DNA of 64,000 nucleotides. It comes from Gammaproteobacteria bacterium (GTDB lineage Bacteria > Pseudomonadota > Gammaproteobacteria > Pseudomonadales > Cellvibrionaceae). The notes beneath the pieces were generated by a model. The model saw only the letters and a program-made list of their open reading frames with translations. It had not been told where the DNA came from and made no database searches. This document shows positions 45,156 to 55,566 of this stretch, in pieces. Position 1 is the first letter of the stretch. Every line of letters starts with the position of its first letter. The DNA lies in contig SEBV01000005.1 of assembly GCA_004172865.1 (NCBI GenBank), positions 1 through 64,000 on the forward strand, given 5' to 3'. The position numbers were made by a program, and so were the translations under genes.

Positions 45156-46415
45156 TTATTTACGCTTCATCGATTGGAAAAATTCATCATTCGTTTTGAA
45201 GTCTTTCAATTTATCGATCAGGAATTCTGTTGCAGCAACATCTTCCATATCGTTCAACAGACGACGCAAAATCCACGCGCGCTGCAGTTCATCTTCACGC
45301 ATTAATAATTCTTCGCGACGGGTGCCGGAACGACGAACATTGATTGCGGGATAAATACGTTTTTCAGCAATTTTACGATCAAGATGCAATTCAAGGTTAC
45401 CAGTACCTTTAAACTCTTCGTAAATAACTTCGTCCATTTTGGAGCCGGTATCAACGAGCGCGGTGGCGATAATACTTAGGCTGCCACCTTCTTCGATATT
45501 ACGCGCAGCACCGAAAAAACGTTTTGGGCGTTCGAGGGCGTGAGCATCCACACCACCGGTTAATACCTTGCCTGATGAAGGAATTACGGTGTTGTAAGCG
45601 CGCGCTAAACGCGTTACTGAGTCGAGCAGAATAATGACGTCTTTTTTGTGTTCAACCAAACGTTTTGCGCGCTCAATTACCATGTCGGCAACTTGTACGT
45701 GACGTGATGGCGGCTCATCAAATGTTGATGCAACCACTTCGCCGCGCACTGAACGCTGCATTTCAGTTACTTCTTCTGGACGTTCGTCGATGAGTAAAAC
45801 GATTAAATGACATTCTGGATTGTTACGCATAATCGCTTGCGCGATATTTTGCATCATGATCGTTTTACCGGCTTTCGGCGGCGCTACGATTAAACCGCGC
45901 TGGCCTTTACCGATGGGGGCGATCAAATCAATGATACGACCCGTTAAATCTTCAGTGGAACCGTTACCCGCTTCTAAAATTAAACGCTTGTTAGGGAATA
46001 GTGGAGTAAGGTTTTCGAATAGAATTTTGTTGCGAGAGCTTTCTGGTTTATCGAAGTTAATTTCATTAACTTTTAATAATGCAAAATAACGTTCGCCTTC
46101 TTTTGGCGGGCGAATCTTGCCGGAAATAGTATCGCCAGTGCGCAAGTTAAAGCGGCGAATCTGACTGGGAGATACATAAATATCATCTGGGCCCGCGAGA
46201 TAAGAAGAATCCGCCGACCGCAAAAACCCGAAGCCATCGACCAAAATTTCCAGCACTCCATCGCCATAAATATCTTCGCCACCTTTAGCGTGCCGCTTAA
46301 GGATGTTAAAAATAATGTCTTGTTTACGAGAGCGCGCCAGGCTTTCCAGCCCCATTTCACGCGCGATATCAATAAGTGCTTCGATGGGCTTGAGTTTTAA
46401 GTCGGTAAGATTCAT
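45156..46415 (-). CDS. rho: Transcription termination factor Rho
   Basis: RNA-dependent hexameric helicase that ends transcription at rut sites. 419 residues, same as E. coli. RNA-binding domain with [20 protein letters not shown], Walker A PPKAGKT, Walker [11 protein letters not shown], the Q-loop and R-loop ([29 protein letters not shown]). The C-terminus is FQSMKRK. The ATG has only a weak Shine-Dalgarno. It lies behind an approximately 313-base leader with its own promoter. Confidence 0.98.
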   Translation of the reverse strand: MNLTDLKLKPIEALIDIAREMGLESLARSRKQDIIFNILKRHAKGGEDIYGDGVLEILVDGFGFLRSADSSYLAGPDDIYVSPSQIRRFNLRTGDTISGKIRPPKEGERYFALLKVNEINFDKPESSRNKILFENLTPLFPNKRLILEAGNGSTEDLTGRIIDLIAPIGKGQRGLIVAPPKAGKTIMMQNIAQAIMRNNPECHLIVLLIDERPEEVTEMQRSVRGEVVASTFDEPPSRHVQVADMVIERAKRLVEHKKDVIILLDSVTRLARAYNTVIPSSGKVLTGGVDAHALERPKRFFGAARNIEEGGSLSIIATALVDTGSKMDEVIYEEFKGTGNLELHLDRKIAEKRIYPAINVRRSGTRREELLMREDELQRAWILRRLLNDMEDVAATEFLIDKLKDFKTNDEFFQSMKRK

Positions 46416-46646
46416 AAGTAATGCTTTGTAGGATGGTTGTTGCGGAAATACGCCAGATGGCTGAATGTTTAGGTGTAGCGTTAATTGGGTTTGAACTCTT
46501 TTCGGTGTTAACTTTTTACCGTAGAAAAAGCTCTATGGGCATAAACTCTGTTGCGAAATTTTTCTGTTATTTGCCGCTTGCAGTTTTACGGTGTGACGAT
46601 TGAAAACTCGACTGAATGTATTCTGTAATAGGGTAAGAAACAGCAG

Positions 46647-46703
46647 GGAGTTGACCTTATCCAGCAGGAGCTGAACCTTGTCCAGCGGGAGCTAAACTTT
46701 TAG
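46647..46703. repeat. Tandem repeats in the rho leader
   Basis: Two and a half imperfect copies of a 20-21 base unit: GGAGTTGACCTTATCCAGCA (46647-46666), then GGAGCTGAACCTTGTCCAGC plus G (46667-46687), then a partial GGAGCTAAACTTTTAG (46688-46703). They lie about 25-80 bases into the predicted rho transcript. Confidence 0.7.
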
Positions 46704-46734
46704 TAGGTTCTACGCGGGATAAGCAGATGGTTCG

Positions 46735-46763
46735 AGTATAGCGACTAAATCTTACAAGTGCAA
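46735..46763 (-). promoter_or_regulatory. Predicted rho promoter
   Basis: TTGCAC (-35, 46758-46763), exactly 17 bases, TATACT (-10, 46735-46740) on the complement. Start expected near 46728. Confidence 0.7.
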
Positions 46764-46834
46764 AACCAAATCCGCACAAATCCTTAAACAAAACTGCTTT
46801 TTATAGAAATTCCGGTTTTTCTATTCGATAAATA

Positions 46835-46863
46835 TTAAAAATTCAGGCTGCACATGGCAGCCC
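46835..46863 (-). terminator. trxA terminator
   Basis: GGCTGC (46846-46851), a 5-base loop, GCAGCC (46857-46862), followed on the minus strand by TGAATTTTTAATATT. It lies 10 bases past the trxA stop. Confidence 0.65.
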
Positions 46864-46872
46864 GAAGATTTA

Positions 46873-47202
46873 TTACAAAGAACTATTGATGAAATCTACC
46901 AATTGCGCTTTGGAAAGTGCGCCCACTTTAGTAGCAGCTGGCTCACCATTTTTGAAAAGGATCAATGTTGGAATACCGCGAATACCAAATTTTCCGGGAA
47001 TTTCTTTGTTGGCATCAACATCTACTTTGGCAATTTTTAATTTGCCTTCATATTGATCCGCCAAATCATCAAGAATAGGCGCGATCATTTTACATGGACC
47101 GCACCAAGCTGCCCAAAAATCAACCAACACAGGCACATCAGCACTCAGTACATCCTGAGCAAAGCTGGCATCGCTTACATGAACAATTGCGTCGTTACTC
47201 AT
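46873..47202 (-). CDS. trxA: Thioredoxin
   Basis: Small cytoplasmic disulfide reductase, 109 residues, with the redox motif AAWCGPCK (Cys33/Cys36 region), [16 protein letters not shown] (cis-Pro) and the usual VLVDFWA core. Ribosome binding site GTGGAG is clear, and it has its own promoter at 47242-47270. The trxA-rho order is as in E. coli. Confidence 0.97.
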   Translation of the reverse strand: MSNDAIVHVSDASFAQDVLSADVPVLVDFWAAWCGPCKMIAPILDDLADQYEGKLKIAKVDVDANKEIPGKFGIRGIPTLILFKNGEPAATKVGALSKAQLVDFINSSL

Positions 47203-47241
47203 TTTTAATCTCCACAGCTAGGGGCTTATTAACGTGTTTCC

Positions 47242-47270
47242 ATCATAAGGACTGGAATAGGGTCTCGCAA
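47242..47270 (-). promoter_or_regulatory. Predicted trxA promoter
   Basis: TTGCGA (-35, 47265-47270), exactly 17 bases, TATGAT (-10, 47242-47247) on the complement; start near 47235, leader about 33 bases. Confidence 0.7.
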
Positions 47271-47333
47271 GGAGAAAAAATCTATAGTTGTTATAGCGCG
47301 CAACAATACCGTTATATTTCTCCCAATTACAAA

Positions 47334-49781
47334 TTAACTTTTGTGCAGAATGCGTTCAAATACGCCAACAAGATTATCAAGCGTGACGGGTTTTGAAAGA
47401 TAGTAATTCATTCCACTGGCAAAGACTGCATCGCGATGCTCCTGCAACGCATGCGCTGTTAGTGCGACTATAGGTGTTGCTGACAAATTTCGACGCAGCT
47501 CAAATTCACGAATGCTGCGTGTTGCTTCAAAGCCATCCATTTCGGGCATTTCACAATCCATTAAAATTACATCGTAAGCTTGACCTACTTGTCGCACCAT
47601 ATTGAATGCTTGCAGCCCGTTATCTACCAATTCAGGATTAATATTTAACTTTCCTAATAAACCTTTTATGACCATGCGATTGACTGCATTATCTTCTGCT
47701 ACCAGCACGCGCAATTGTGCAAATTTATTTGGCTGCAATTCGTTTTCTGCTGGATCAATAATCGGTACGACTTCATGACCAAGCAACGAGGCAAGCTCCC
47801 GCTTTAACACTTTTCCCGATAAAGGTTTTCGCAAAATTCGGTGAACCGAATAGCGCAATAGCTCTTGCTGGTCCTGAAAAATATTATTTGCTGAAAACAT
47901 AAAAAGAAATAATTCTTTTGTATCTTTATTCGCGCGCAACTGACGAACAAACTCAATGCCTGCCATATCAGGAAGCACGCCATCAACACCGATAAAATCA
48001 AAAGGCTCGCCGCTGTGAATTGAGCGCGTTAACATTGTCTGCGCGATTTTGGCTGACGAGGCCAACTGTGTATCAAGATTCCATGCTTTACCATGCTCAT
48101 CGAGAAACTCAAACATTTTCGGGCTTACGCCGACTAACAATAATTTTTTGCGGCTAAGCAAGTTAGTAATTTCACGCTCATGATTTGTTTCGGTAACAAC
48201 AATATCAGCTGCGGAAAATTCAGCGGTAAACCAAAATATTGAACCTTTTCCTTTAACACTATCAACACCGATTTCACCACCCATTAATTCCACAAGGCTT
48301 TTGCAAATAGCGAGCCCCAGACCAGTGCCACCATATTTTCGAGTGGTAGATGCATCAGCCTGATTAAATGAATCAAATAAATTAATTCCTGAGCTTAAAT
48401 CTATGCCTATACCGCTATCTGCAACTGAAAAACGTAATTTCGGTCTCGCTTCGTTAGCGCCTTCGATTAAACCAACTTCAAGCGCAACAAAACCTTCTGT
48501 CGTAAATTTAAAAGCGTTGCCCAACAAATTAATAATGACTTGCCGCAAGCGTGTAGAATCGCCTTTTAACAATAACGGCGCATTAGATTTTACACCGCCC
48601 ACCAATTCGATATGACGCTTATTTGCAGTTGCGCCAAATAATTGCAAACAATCTTCGATTAAATCATCGAGCTGGAATACAGCATCTTCTAGCTGCATTT
48701 TCCCCGCTTCGATTTTTGAGTAATCGAGAATATCATTGATAATTTCTAACAGAGTTTCACCGGAGCGATGAATCACATCAATATAATGTTTTTGATTTTC
48801 ATTGAGCGGCGTATCACGCAGCATTTCTAACATGCCGATAACGCCATTCATAGGCGTACGAATTTCGTGACTCATAGTTGCAAGGAATTGACTCTTGGCT
48901 CGACTCGCATCTTCTGCTGCATTTTTTTGACGCAGCGTTTCTAACTTTTCTTCTTGCTCCAATAAAAGCGCCACTTCAATGACGGCGCGCTGATCAATAT
49001 CTTCCAATAAAGTTTCGCGCATATGATTAATAGCGTTGACGACATTATCCAATTCATCGTGTCCTGACTCGGAACTAATTCTTTTTAAACGCAACGGCTT
49101 GGTGAGCGTTTCCAAATTTAAATTGCGCGCGTAATTGGCAATGGCTTCCATGTGACGCGTTAGAAGTGTGTGAATCAACCATAAAATAAAAAATGAAATC
49201 AATAAAGTTTTTGCAGATTGCACCACTGCAATAAAAAGCGCGCGCTCCCACAATTTGTCATAAATACTGGAAAGCGATGCGGTGATTTGTAATGTACCCA
49301 GGCGCTGCTCTGGGGTACTGGCATCCTCATAAGTGAGCGGATATTCTTTCACTAAAAACTGGCTGCTCTTCGCATCAATTTCTGCTTGCGTGTGCTGCTG
49401 ATTGCTCACAACCAACGTTTGTTCGGTGTTATTCCAATCGCGCCAGACGACGCGTACTTGTACCACGTCAGTTACATCCAACACGCTGTGGATTTGAATG
49501 CTGAGTTGCTCCTGATCAAATCCCCACAGACTTTTGGTGATACTTGCAAGCGTACTGATACGAACCTGATCAAGACGTTTTTCAAGCGATGAAACATCGT
49601 CGTGAAAATTGCCGTAGAGCTGCAACAAAATCGCAAATAAAGTAATCAGCGAGCTGCTTACGACAATCAAGCCGAGCAAGCGAAATGCGATGGGATTTTC
49701 GCGCGAATAGCGCCTTAAATTAAACATGAAATAATTCAGCGTCCGCATTGACTTAGTTGCGATGAGTTTGCTGCGCAGCAT
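47334..49781 (-). CDS. Hybrid sensor histidine kinase with two receiver domains
   Basis: An 815-residue membrane sensor. TM1 about 33-57, a periplasmic loop of about 120 residues ([20 protein letters not shown]), TM2 about 186-206, HAMP-like linker, then dimerisation domain with [20 protein letters not shown] (His305), catalytic domain with [16 protein letters not shown] and GTGLGLAI. The first receiver (about 545-668) keeps Asp600 but has lost the acidic pair ([11 protein letters not shown]); the second (about 690-812) is complete (VAEDNAVNR, Glu697/Asp698; [12 protein letters not shown], Asp742). There is no Hpt domain, so phosphate must pass to a separate Hpt protein. No good ribosome binding site marks the start. 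Input signal unknown. Confidence 0.92.
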   Translation of the reverse strand: MLRSKLIATKSMRTLNYFMFNLRRYSRENPIAFRLLGLIVVSSSLITLFAILLQLYGNFHDDVSSLEKRLDQVRISTLASITKSLWGFDQEQLSIQIHSVLDVTDVVQVRVVWRDWNNTEQTLVVSNQQHTQAEIDAKSSQFLVKEYPLTYEDASTPEQRLGTLQITASLSSIYDKLWERALFIAVVQSAKTLLISFFILWLIHTLLTRHMEAIANYARNLNLETLTKPLRLKRISSESGHDELDNVVNAINHMRETLLEDIDQRAVIEVALLLEQEEKLETLRQKNAAEDASRAKSQFLATMSHEIRTPMNGVIGMLEMLRDTPLNENQKHYIDVIHRSGETLLEIINDILDYSKIEAGKMQLEDAVFQLDDLIEDCLQLFGATANKRHIELVGGVKSNAPLLLKGDSTRLRQVIINLLGNAFKFTTEGFVALEVGLIEGANEARPKLRFSVADSGIGIDLSSGINLFDSFNQADASTTRKYGGTGLGLAICKSLVELMGGEIGVDSVKGKGSIFWFTAEFSAADIVVTETNHEREITNLLSRKKLLLVGVSPKMFEFLDEHGKAWNLDTQLASSAKIAQTMLTRSIHSGEPFDFIGVDGVLPDMAGIEFVRQLRANKDTKELFLFMFSANNIFQDQQELLRYSVHRILRKPLSGKVLKRELASLLGHEVVPIIDPAENELQPNKFAQLRVLVAEDNAVNRMVIKGLLGKLNINPELVDNGLQAFNMVRQVGQAYDVILMDCEMPEMDGFEATRSIREFELRRNLSATPIVALTAHALQEHRDAVFASGMNYYLSKPVTLDNLVGVFERILHKS

Positions 49782-50254
49782 GCGTAGATTCAGCAGACCT
49801 TACGCAATGAAATAGCCTACAGATACGACAGCTATGACTGTGTAATTTGTATGTTAAATCGTATTGGCACAATCATGGCCTTAGGGTTCGACTCGTTTGT
49901 ACCTTAATCCGCATTAAAAAGTGTAGCAGCTGATTGATGCAGAAGTTCACATGAACGTGCTCTTGCCGGAATAACTCCGATATCCACAAAATAAACTTTA
50001 AAAAATGAGCCTTAGAGTTGCTAAGGCTATGTCAGCATAGGCAATTGTTTAAAAAATATTTCTAAAGGGTTCGCTTTTGCACCTATATTTGTCAGCGGAT
50101 GTATTACAATGCGCCGGCCTTGAAACTGGCGGCTATGGGCCACTCAGTGCTTCAGGGCCGATAAAAAAACTCTACGTCTGGAATATACCCCAGCGCGTTT
50201 TGATTCAAACGACATGTCAGCAATGCATGACCAATCCTGTACGGAGATAAGCGG
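49782..50254. other. Kinase-opgG divergent intergenic region
   Basis: A 473-base region between divergent genes with no open reading frame I trust. It contains the hairpin plus T-run at 50000-50027 facing left and a possible minus-strand promoter (TTGAAT/TTTGAA about 50203-50209 with TATATT at 50182-50187). Promoters for opgG (plus) and the kinase (minus) must lie here; none is strong by eye. Confidence 0.45.
50000..50027 (-). terminator. Leftward terminator-like hairpin upstream of the kinase
   Basis: GCCTTAG (50009-50015), loop AGTTG, CTAAGGC (50021-50027); on the minus strand it is followed by TCA and TTTTTT (complement of 50000-50005). It sits 219 bases before the kinase gene, so it would end either a small RNA or the kinase leader transcript. 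Confidence 0.45.
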
Positions 50255-51901
50255 ATGAGTAAACTACTCACAAATGCTATGCGCACCCCATTTAATTATG
50301 GCAAGCCACTGCACAAAACGATCACTTTTGCCGCCACCTGCCTGTTGGCGCTTTGTGTGTCCAGCGAAGCCTTCAGTGCACAGCCTACGATAACTCCTAC
50401 ATCTGCCAGCGAAACATCGCAACCAGGCCTGTTTGATGCTATTAGCTCACGCGCCAAAATTCTTGCGAAAGGCGATTTTAAACCGCTGAGCAAACCTATT
50501 CCCGAAGCTTTGGCGAAAATGGATTACGACCAATATCGCTCAATTCGCTTCCGCCCTGATTCCTCGCTGTGGCGCAATGAAGCCAAATTTGAAGTCCAGC
50601 TTTTCCACGCAGGCTACATCTTTAAAGAGCCCGTGGTATTGCACATGGCCACCAACGGCAATGACAGCACAGTTCCATTCAAGCAAGAATATTTCAATTA
50701 CGAAGGCAAAGCTGCGCCTTTGGCCGGTATTGCCGGTAAAGATCTTGGTTACGCAGGCTTCCGCGTTCACTATCCATTGAACAACGGTCAATATAAAGAT
50801 GAGTTCATGGTATTTCAGGGCGCATCTTCCTCTTACTTCCGTTTGATCGGCCCAGGCCAGGCATGGGGTCTTTCGGCGCGCGGTTTGGCGATTGATACTG
50901 CTGAACCAAAAGGCGAAGAGTTCCCGATTTTCCGTGAATACTGGATGCTCAAACCAACACCAACCGAAAATCATTTGGTGATGTACGCTTTGATGGACAG
51001 CCCATCCGTTACCGGTGCGTTCCGTTTTGATGCCTATCCAGGTGCGACCACCGAAGTAAAAGTTACTGCACGTATTTATGCTCGTAAAAACATCCAAAAA
51101 GTAGGTGTCGCTCCGCTAACGTCTATGTTTATGTTTGGCGAAAACAGCGTGAACATTTCTCGCTTTGATGATTTCCGCCCCGAAGTTCACGATTCAGACG
51201 GCGTGTTGATGCAAACATCCTCTGGTGAGTGGGTATGGCGTGCGTTGAGCAATCACCGTGGCCTGCACATTTCTTCACTGGGCGATACCAATCCACAAGG
51301 CTTTGGTTTGATGCAACGCGACCGCGACTTCAATAATTATCTGGATACTGAAGCGCATTACGAAAGACGCCCAAGCTTGTGGGTTAAACCTGAAAATTCG
51401 TGGGGCAAAGGCCGTGTTGAGCTGGTTGAAATCCCATCGGACAGTGAAGCTAACGATAATATCGTGGCTTACTGGGTTCCCGATGAGCCGATGAAAGCTG
51501 GCGATTATCGCGAATTCAAATACAGTCTTAAGCCGATTGATGCTGATGTACCTGAGCAAACGGTTGCCAAGGTGTTACGTACTCGTACTGGCTGGGGCGC
51601 TGTTGCAGCACAGGGTAATCCTCCACCCAAAAGCAAACGTCAATTTGCGATTGATTTCCGTGGTGGTGACTTAGATAAATTGCCCGCCAATGCTGTTGTT
51701 GAAGCTGATCTCGGCAAAAACTCTGGCACTTTCACTGACTTGCATGTTAGTAAGCTACCAGACGGTAAAACCTATCGCGCCTCCTTTAAAGTTGAGCCTG
51801 AAGGTAACAATGTGGTGGATATGCGCGTGTTTATTAAGTCAAATAACAAGCGCTTGAGTGAAGTTTGGAGTTATGTCTGGTACCCAGATGACATCCAGTA
51901 A
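50255..51901 (+). CDS. opgG: Periplasmic glucan biosynthesis protein OpgG
   Basis: Periplasmic protein required for osmoregulated periplasmic glucans (backbone branching or length). 548 residues with a signal peptide (TITFAATCLLALCVSSEAFS; mature end AQPTITPT). The MdoG domain begins SSRAKILAKGDFKPLSKPIP, with YDQYRSIRFRPDSSLW and LFHAGYIFKEPVVLH, then GATTEVKVTARIYARKN and SHRGLHISSLGDTNPQGFGL; the C-terminal Ig-like region follows. GGAG stands at a good distance before the ATG. Its stop overlaps opgH. Confidence 0.95.
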   Translation: MSKLLTNAMRTPFNYGKPLHKTITFAATCLLALCVSSEAFSAQPTITPTSASETSQPGLFDAISSRAKILAKGDFKPLSKPIPEALAKMDYDQYRSIRFRPDSSLWRNEAKFEVQLFHAGYIFKEPVVLHMATNGNDSTVPFKQEYFNYEGKAAPLAGIAGKDLGYAGFRVHYPLNNGQYKDEFMVFQGASSSYFRLIGPGQAWGLSARGLAIDTAEPKGEEFPIFREYWMLKPTPTENHLVMYALMDSPSVTGAFRFDAYPGATTEVKVTARIYARKNIQKVGVAPLTSMFMFGENSVNISRFDDFRPEVHDSDGVLMQTSSGEWVWRALSNHRGLHISSLGDTNPQGFGLMQRDRDFNNYLDTEAHYERRPSLWVKPENSWGKGRVELVEIPSDSEANDNIVAYWVPDEPMKAGDYREFKYSLKPIDADVPEQTVAKVLRTRTGWGAVAAQGNPPPKSKRQFAIDFRGGDLDKLPANAVVEADLGKNSGTFTDLHVSKLPDGKTYRASFKVEPEGNNVVDMRVFIKSNNKRLSEVWSYVWYPDDIQ

Positions 51902-53867
51902 TTCGAACCAAAGCGAGCCTAGTGTGAGTAGACCGATTAACCGTAACCTGCTGCCGGAAAATGAAATCCGGCTGCCAGGTGAATTTTTACGTCGCTTTGT
52001 ATACGGCATACTGACCCTGATTACCGCGGTCAGTGGCGTATACATGATGTACGACATCCTGAGCGCGAACAGCATTACTGCATTGGAAGCGGTAATTTTG
52101 ATTCTATTTGCCATCTCTTTCTGCTGGATTTCTACAGCATTCTGGAGCGCGGTGTTTGGGTTCGTATTACTCATGCTGCGTCGCGACCCGCTTACGCTTC
52201 GCCATATGGACACCATCTATAACGATTCGCTGCCGATCGCCACGCGCACTGCCGTGGTAATGCCCATCTATAACGAAGATACCCATCGAGTTATCGCCGG
52301 TTTTGAAGCCACACTGAATTCGCTGGCGGCAACAGGTGAGATTTCGCATTTTGATTTCTTTATGCTAAGCGATACCACCAAGGCAGATATCGCCCAGCGC
52401 GAGCGCGATCAATGGCAGCAATTTACGGGTCGCATCGGCGAGCTGAGCAAACAGACTTTTTATCGTCGCCGCGAGAAAAACCTACACAGAAAAGTTGGCA
52501 ACATCGCCGAGTTTTTACAGCGTTGGGGCAAAAGCTACGAGCACATGATTATTCTGGATGCCGACAGCGTTATGAGCGGCAAATGCCTGTTGCGTATGGT
52601 TCGCACCATGCAGGCGAATCCGCGTTCGGGCTTGATCCAGACTGTTCCAATTCCAGTGCGCCAAACAACGTTCTTTGGTCGTTTTGTACAATTCGCGGCT
52701 GTGCTTTATAGCCCGATGTTGGCAACCGGCATCGCCTTTTGGCAAACCGGTGCCGCCAACTATTGGGGCCACAACGCGATTATTCGCGTGAAAGCCTTTA
52801 TCGATCATTGCGGATTGCCAACACTTCCAGGCAAAGCGCCCTTTGGCGGCGACATCCTGAGTCACGACTTTGTGGAAGCCGCAATGCTGCGTCGTGCTGG
52901 TTGGGACGTATTCTTGCTTGCCGATCTTGAGGGCAGCTATGAAGAAGTGCCCTGTAACATCATCGACTACGCCACTCGCGACCGTCGCTGGGTGCAAGGT
53001 AATATTCAGCATTTAGGCATGTTGGGCGCTGCAGGTTTGCATCCTATTAGTCGCCTGCATTTCTTACTCGGCGCTACGGCTTATATCTCGTCGTTAATTT
53101 GGCTGCTGATGTTAGTATTAAGCACGGCCGACGCGGTAATCCGCGCGCTGCACAGCAACGAATATTTCACCAATTCGATGCCCACCATTGAGCATTTTAT
53201 TAACTTGCCCGAATGGCCCATCGCCAAAACTGGCCTGATTGTTTCCCTCATTTTGATGACGACTATATTGCTGCTATTCCCGAAAATCATGGGAATCATC
53301 AGCACTATGGCGCATCGTCGTGAACAATTTGGCGGCACCAAAGCCATTCTGCGCGGCACCCTCGTTGAGACGGCTTTCGCCGTTCTCATCGCGCCTATCA
53401 TGATGGCCTTCCACGCCTATTTCGTAGTCTCGGTATTTTTAGGCTTCAAAGTAAATTGGGATGCACAAGACCGCGAAGGCCGATTGCTAACCTGGAGCGA
53501 GAGCTTTGCACGCACCTTGAGAACGACTTTGGTAGCCATCGCGTGGGGTTATATGACTTTCACCTACGCACCAATTTTCTTCTGGTGGTTAATGCCGATT
53601 CTTACCGGTCTAGTTCTGGCCGCACCTATAGTGCGTTACTCAAGTAGCTTGTCGCTCGGTGAACGCTGTCGCAAGCACAGCATTTTCGTTAGCCCCGATG
53701 AAACCAATGAAGACCCGGTATTAACTGATCTGAAGCGTTTATTGGCAACGGAATATCCGAAATTGGATACACCAGCTGGTATCCCCGCGCTACCTATAGA
53801 TGACTGGAGTGAAATGCCCGAACAAAATATGGAAGAATATCCACCTAAAGATTACCAGCCTCAATAA
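51873..53867 (+). CDS. opgH: Glucan glucosyltransferase OpgH
   Basis: Inner-membrane GT2 glycosyltransferase that makes the glucan backbone from UDP-glucose. About 664 residues with the ATG at 51873; a GTG at 51858 and an ATG at 51888 are alternatives. Two N-terminal membrane helices (FVYGILTLITAVSGVYMMYD, ISFCWISTAFWSAVFGFVLL), then the catalytic domain with VVMPIYNED, ILDADSVM (DxD), WGHNAIIR, GDILSHDFVEAAM and RDRRWVQGN (QxxRW-like), and C-terminal helices. Only about 50 residues precede the first helix, far fewer than in E. coli OpgH. The gene overlaps opgG by 29 bases. Confidence 0.93.
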   Translation: MSGTQMTSSNSNQSEPSVSRPINRNLLPENEIRLPGEFLRRFVYGILTLITAVSGVYMMYDILSANSITALEAVILILFAISFCWISTAFWSAVFGFVLLMLRRDPLTLRHMDTIYNDSLPIATRTAVVMPIYNEDTHRVIAGFEATLNSLAATGEISHFDFFMLSDTTKADIAQRERDQWQQFTGRIGELSKQTFYRRREKNLHRKVGNIAEFLQRWGKSYEHMIILDADSVMSGKCLLRMVRTMQANPRSGLIQTVPIPVRQTTFFGRFVQFAAVLYSPMLATGIAFWQTGAANYWGHNAIIRVKAFIDHCGLPTLPGKAPFGGDILSHDFVEAAMLRRAGWDVFLLADLEGSYEEVPCNIIDYATRDRRWVQGNIQHLGMLGAAGLHPISRLHFLLGATAYISSLIWLLMLVLSTADAVIRALHSNEYFTNSMPTIEHFINLPEWPIAKTGLIVSLILMTTILLLFPKIMGIISTMAHRREQFGGTKAILRGTLVETAFAVLIAPIMMAFHAYFVVSVFLGFKVNWDAQDREGRLLTWSESFARTLRTTLVAIAWGYMTFTYAPIFFWWLMPILTGLVLAAPIVRYSSSLSLGERCRKHSIFVSPDETNEDPVLTDLKRLLATEYPKLDTPAGIPALPIDDWSEMPEQNMEEYPPKDYQPQ

Positions 53868-53881
53868 GCTGGTTCGGCCAC

Positions 53882-53919
53882 AAAAACGGCGCTCTAGGTA
53901 ACTGGAGCGCCGTTTTTTA
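53882..53919 (+). terminator. opgGH terminator
   Basis: ACGGCGCTC (53886-53894), loop of 10, GAGCGCCGT (53905-53913), then T6. It lies 14 bases after the opgH stop. Confidence 0.88.
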
Positions 53920-54017
53920 TGGTCATTGTTTTTAGTTTTTTCTACTGAAAACTCTAGGCTATGGAGTCGTTCGCTTAACACTAAGAAACACTTCAGGCGA
54001 AACTCAGAATACATAAT

Positions 54018-54058
54018 GCAAAAAACGGCATTCCAGATATCTGTGAATGCCGTTTTTA
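54018..54058 (-). terminator. purA terminator
   Basis: AAAAACGGCATTC (54021-54033) and GAATGCCGTTTTT (54045-54057), an 11-base loop; perfect 13-bp stem. On the minus strand its T-run ends the purA transcript; convergent with the opgGH terminator. Confidence 0.88.
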
Positions 54059-54089
54059 TCTTGCTCGAAAAAGCACTAACTAATAGCAG

Positions 54090-55403
<1,314 letters not shown>

Positions 55404-55433
55404 TTAAACAATAATGAAATAGAAACTATGTTG

Positions 55434-55496
55434 GTTGAGCCAAGCTCAACATGACCATCTCGCCGCCCAACTAAATACAACAATGGCGGCAGATGG
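55434..55496 (-). promoter_or_regulatory. Two inverted repeats between hisZ and purA
   Basis: Nearer purA, GTTGAGC (55434-55440), loop CAA, GCTCAAC (55444-55450), a 7-bp perfect hairpin. Next to it CCATCT-C-GCCGCC (55455-55467) pairs with GGCGGCAGATGG (55485-55496), a 12-bp stem with one bulge and a 17-base loop. No T-run follows either on the minus strand, so I read them as purA leader structure or operator elements, not terminators. Confidence 0.5.
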
Positions 55497-55566
55497 TTAA
55501 AAATTTAGCGCCCTGAATATCGGAGCGATTGGGCTTACTAAACAGCCAGGGAAATCCTCGTTTAAC

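Larger units (their letters stand above)
46416..46872 (-). other. trxA-rho intergenic region: rho leader
   Basis: This 457-base region holds the trxA terminator (46835-46863), a sigma-70 promoter for rho (46735-46763) and a long untranslated leader (about 46728 down to 46416). The leader is poor in G and rich in C and U over long stretches (for instance CAACTCCCTGC and TTCTTACCCTATTACAG), the character of rut sites, and carries the tandem repeats at 46647-46703. No gene is seen. E. coli rho also has a long leader in which Rho attenuates its own transcription. Confidence 0.6.

Noticed and set aside
46647-46703. A CRISPR-like array
   Set aside because: Only two and a half imperfect copies, no spacers and no cas genes.
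50540-51097. Long antisense open frame inside opgG (185 codons)
   Set aside because: Lies wholly opposite a well-supported gene; residue pattern unlike any protein and no ribosome binding site.
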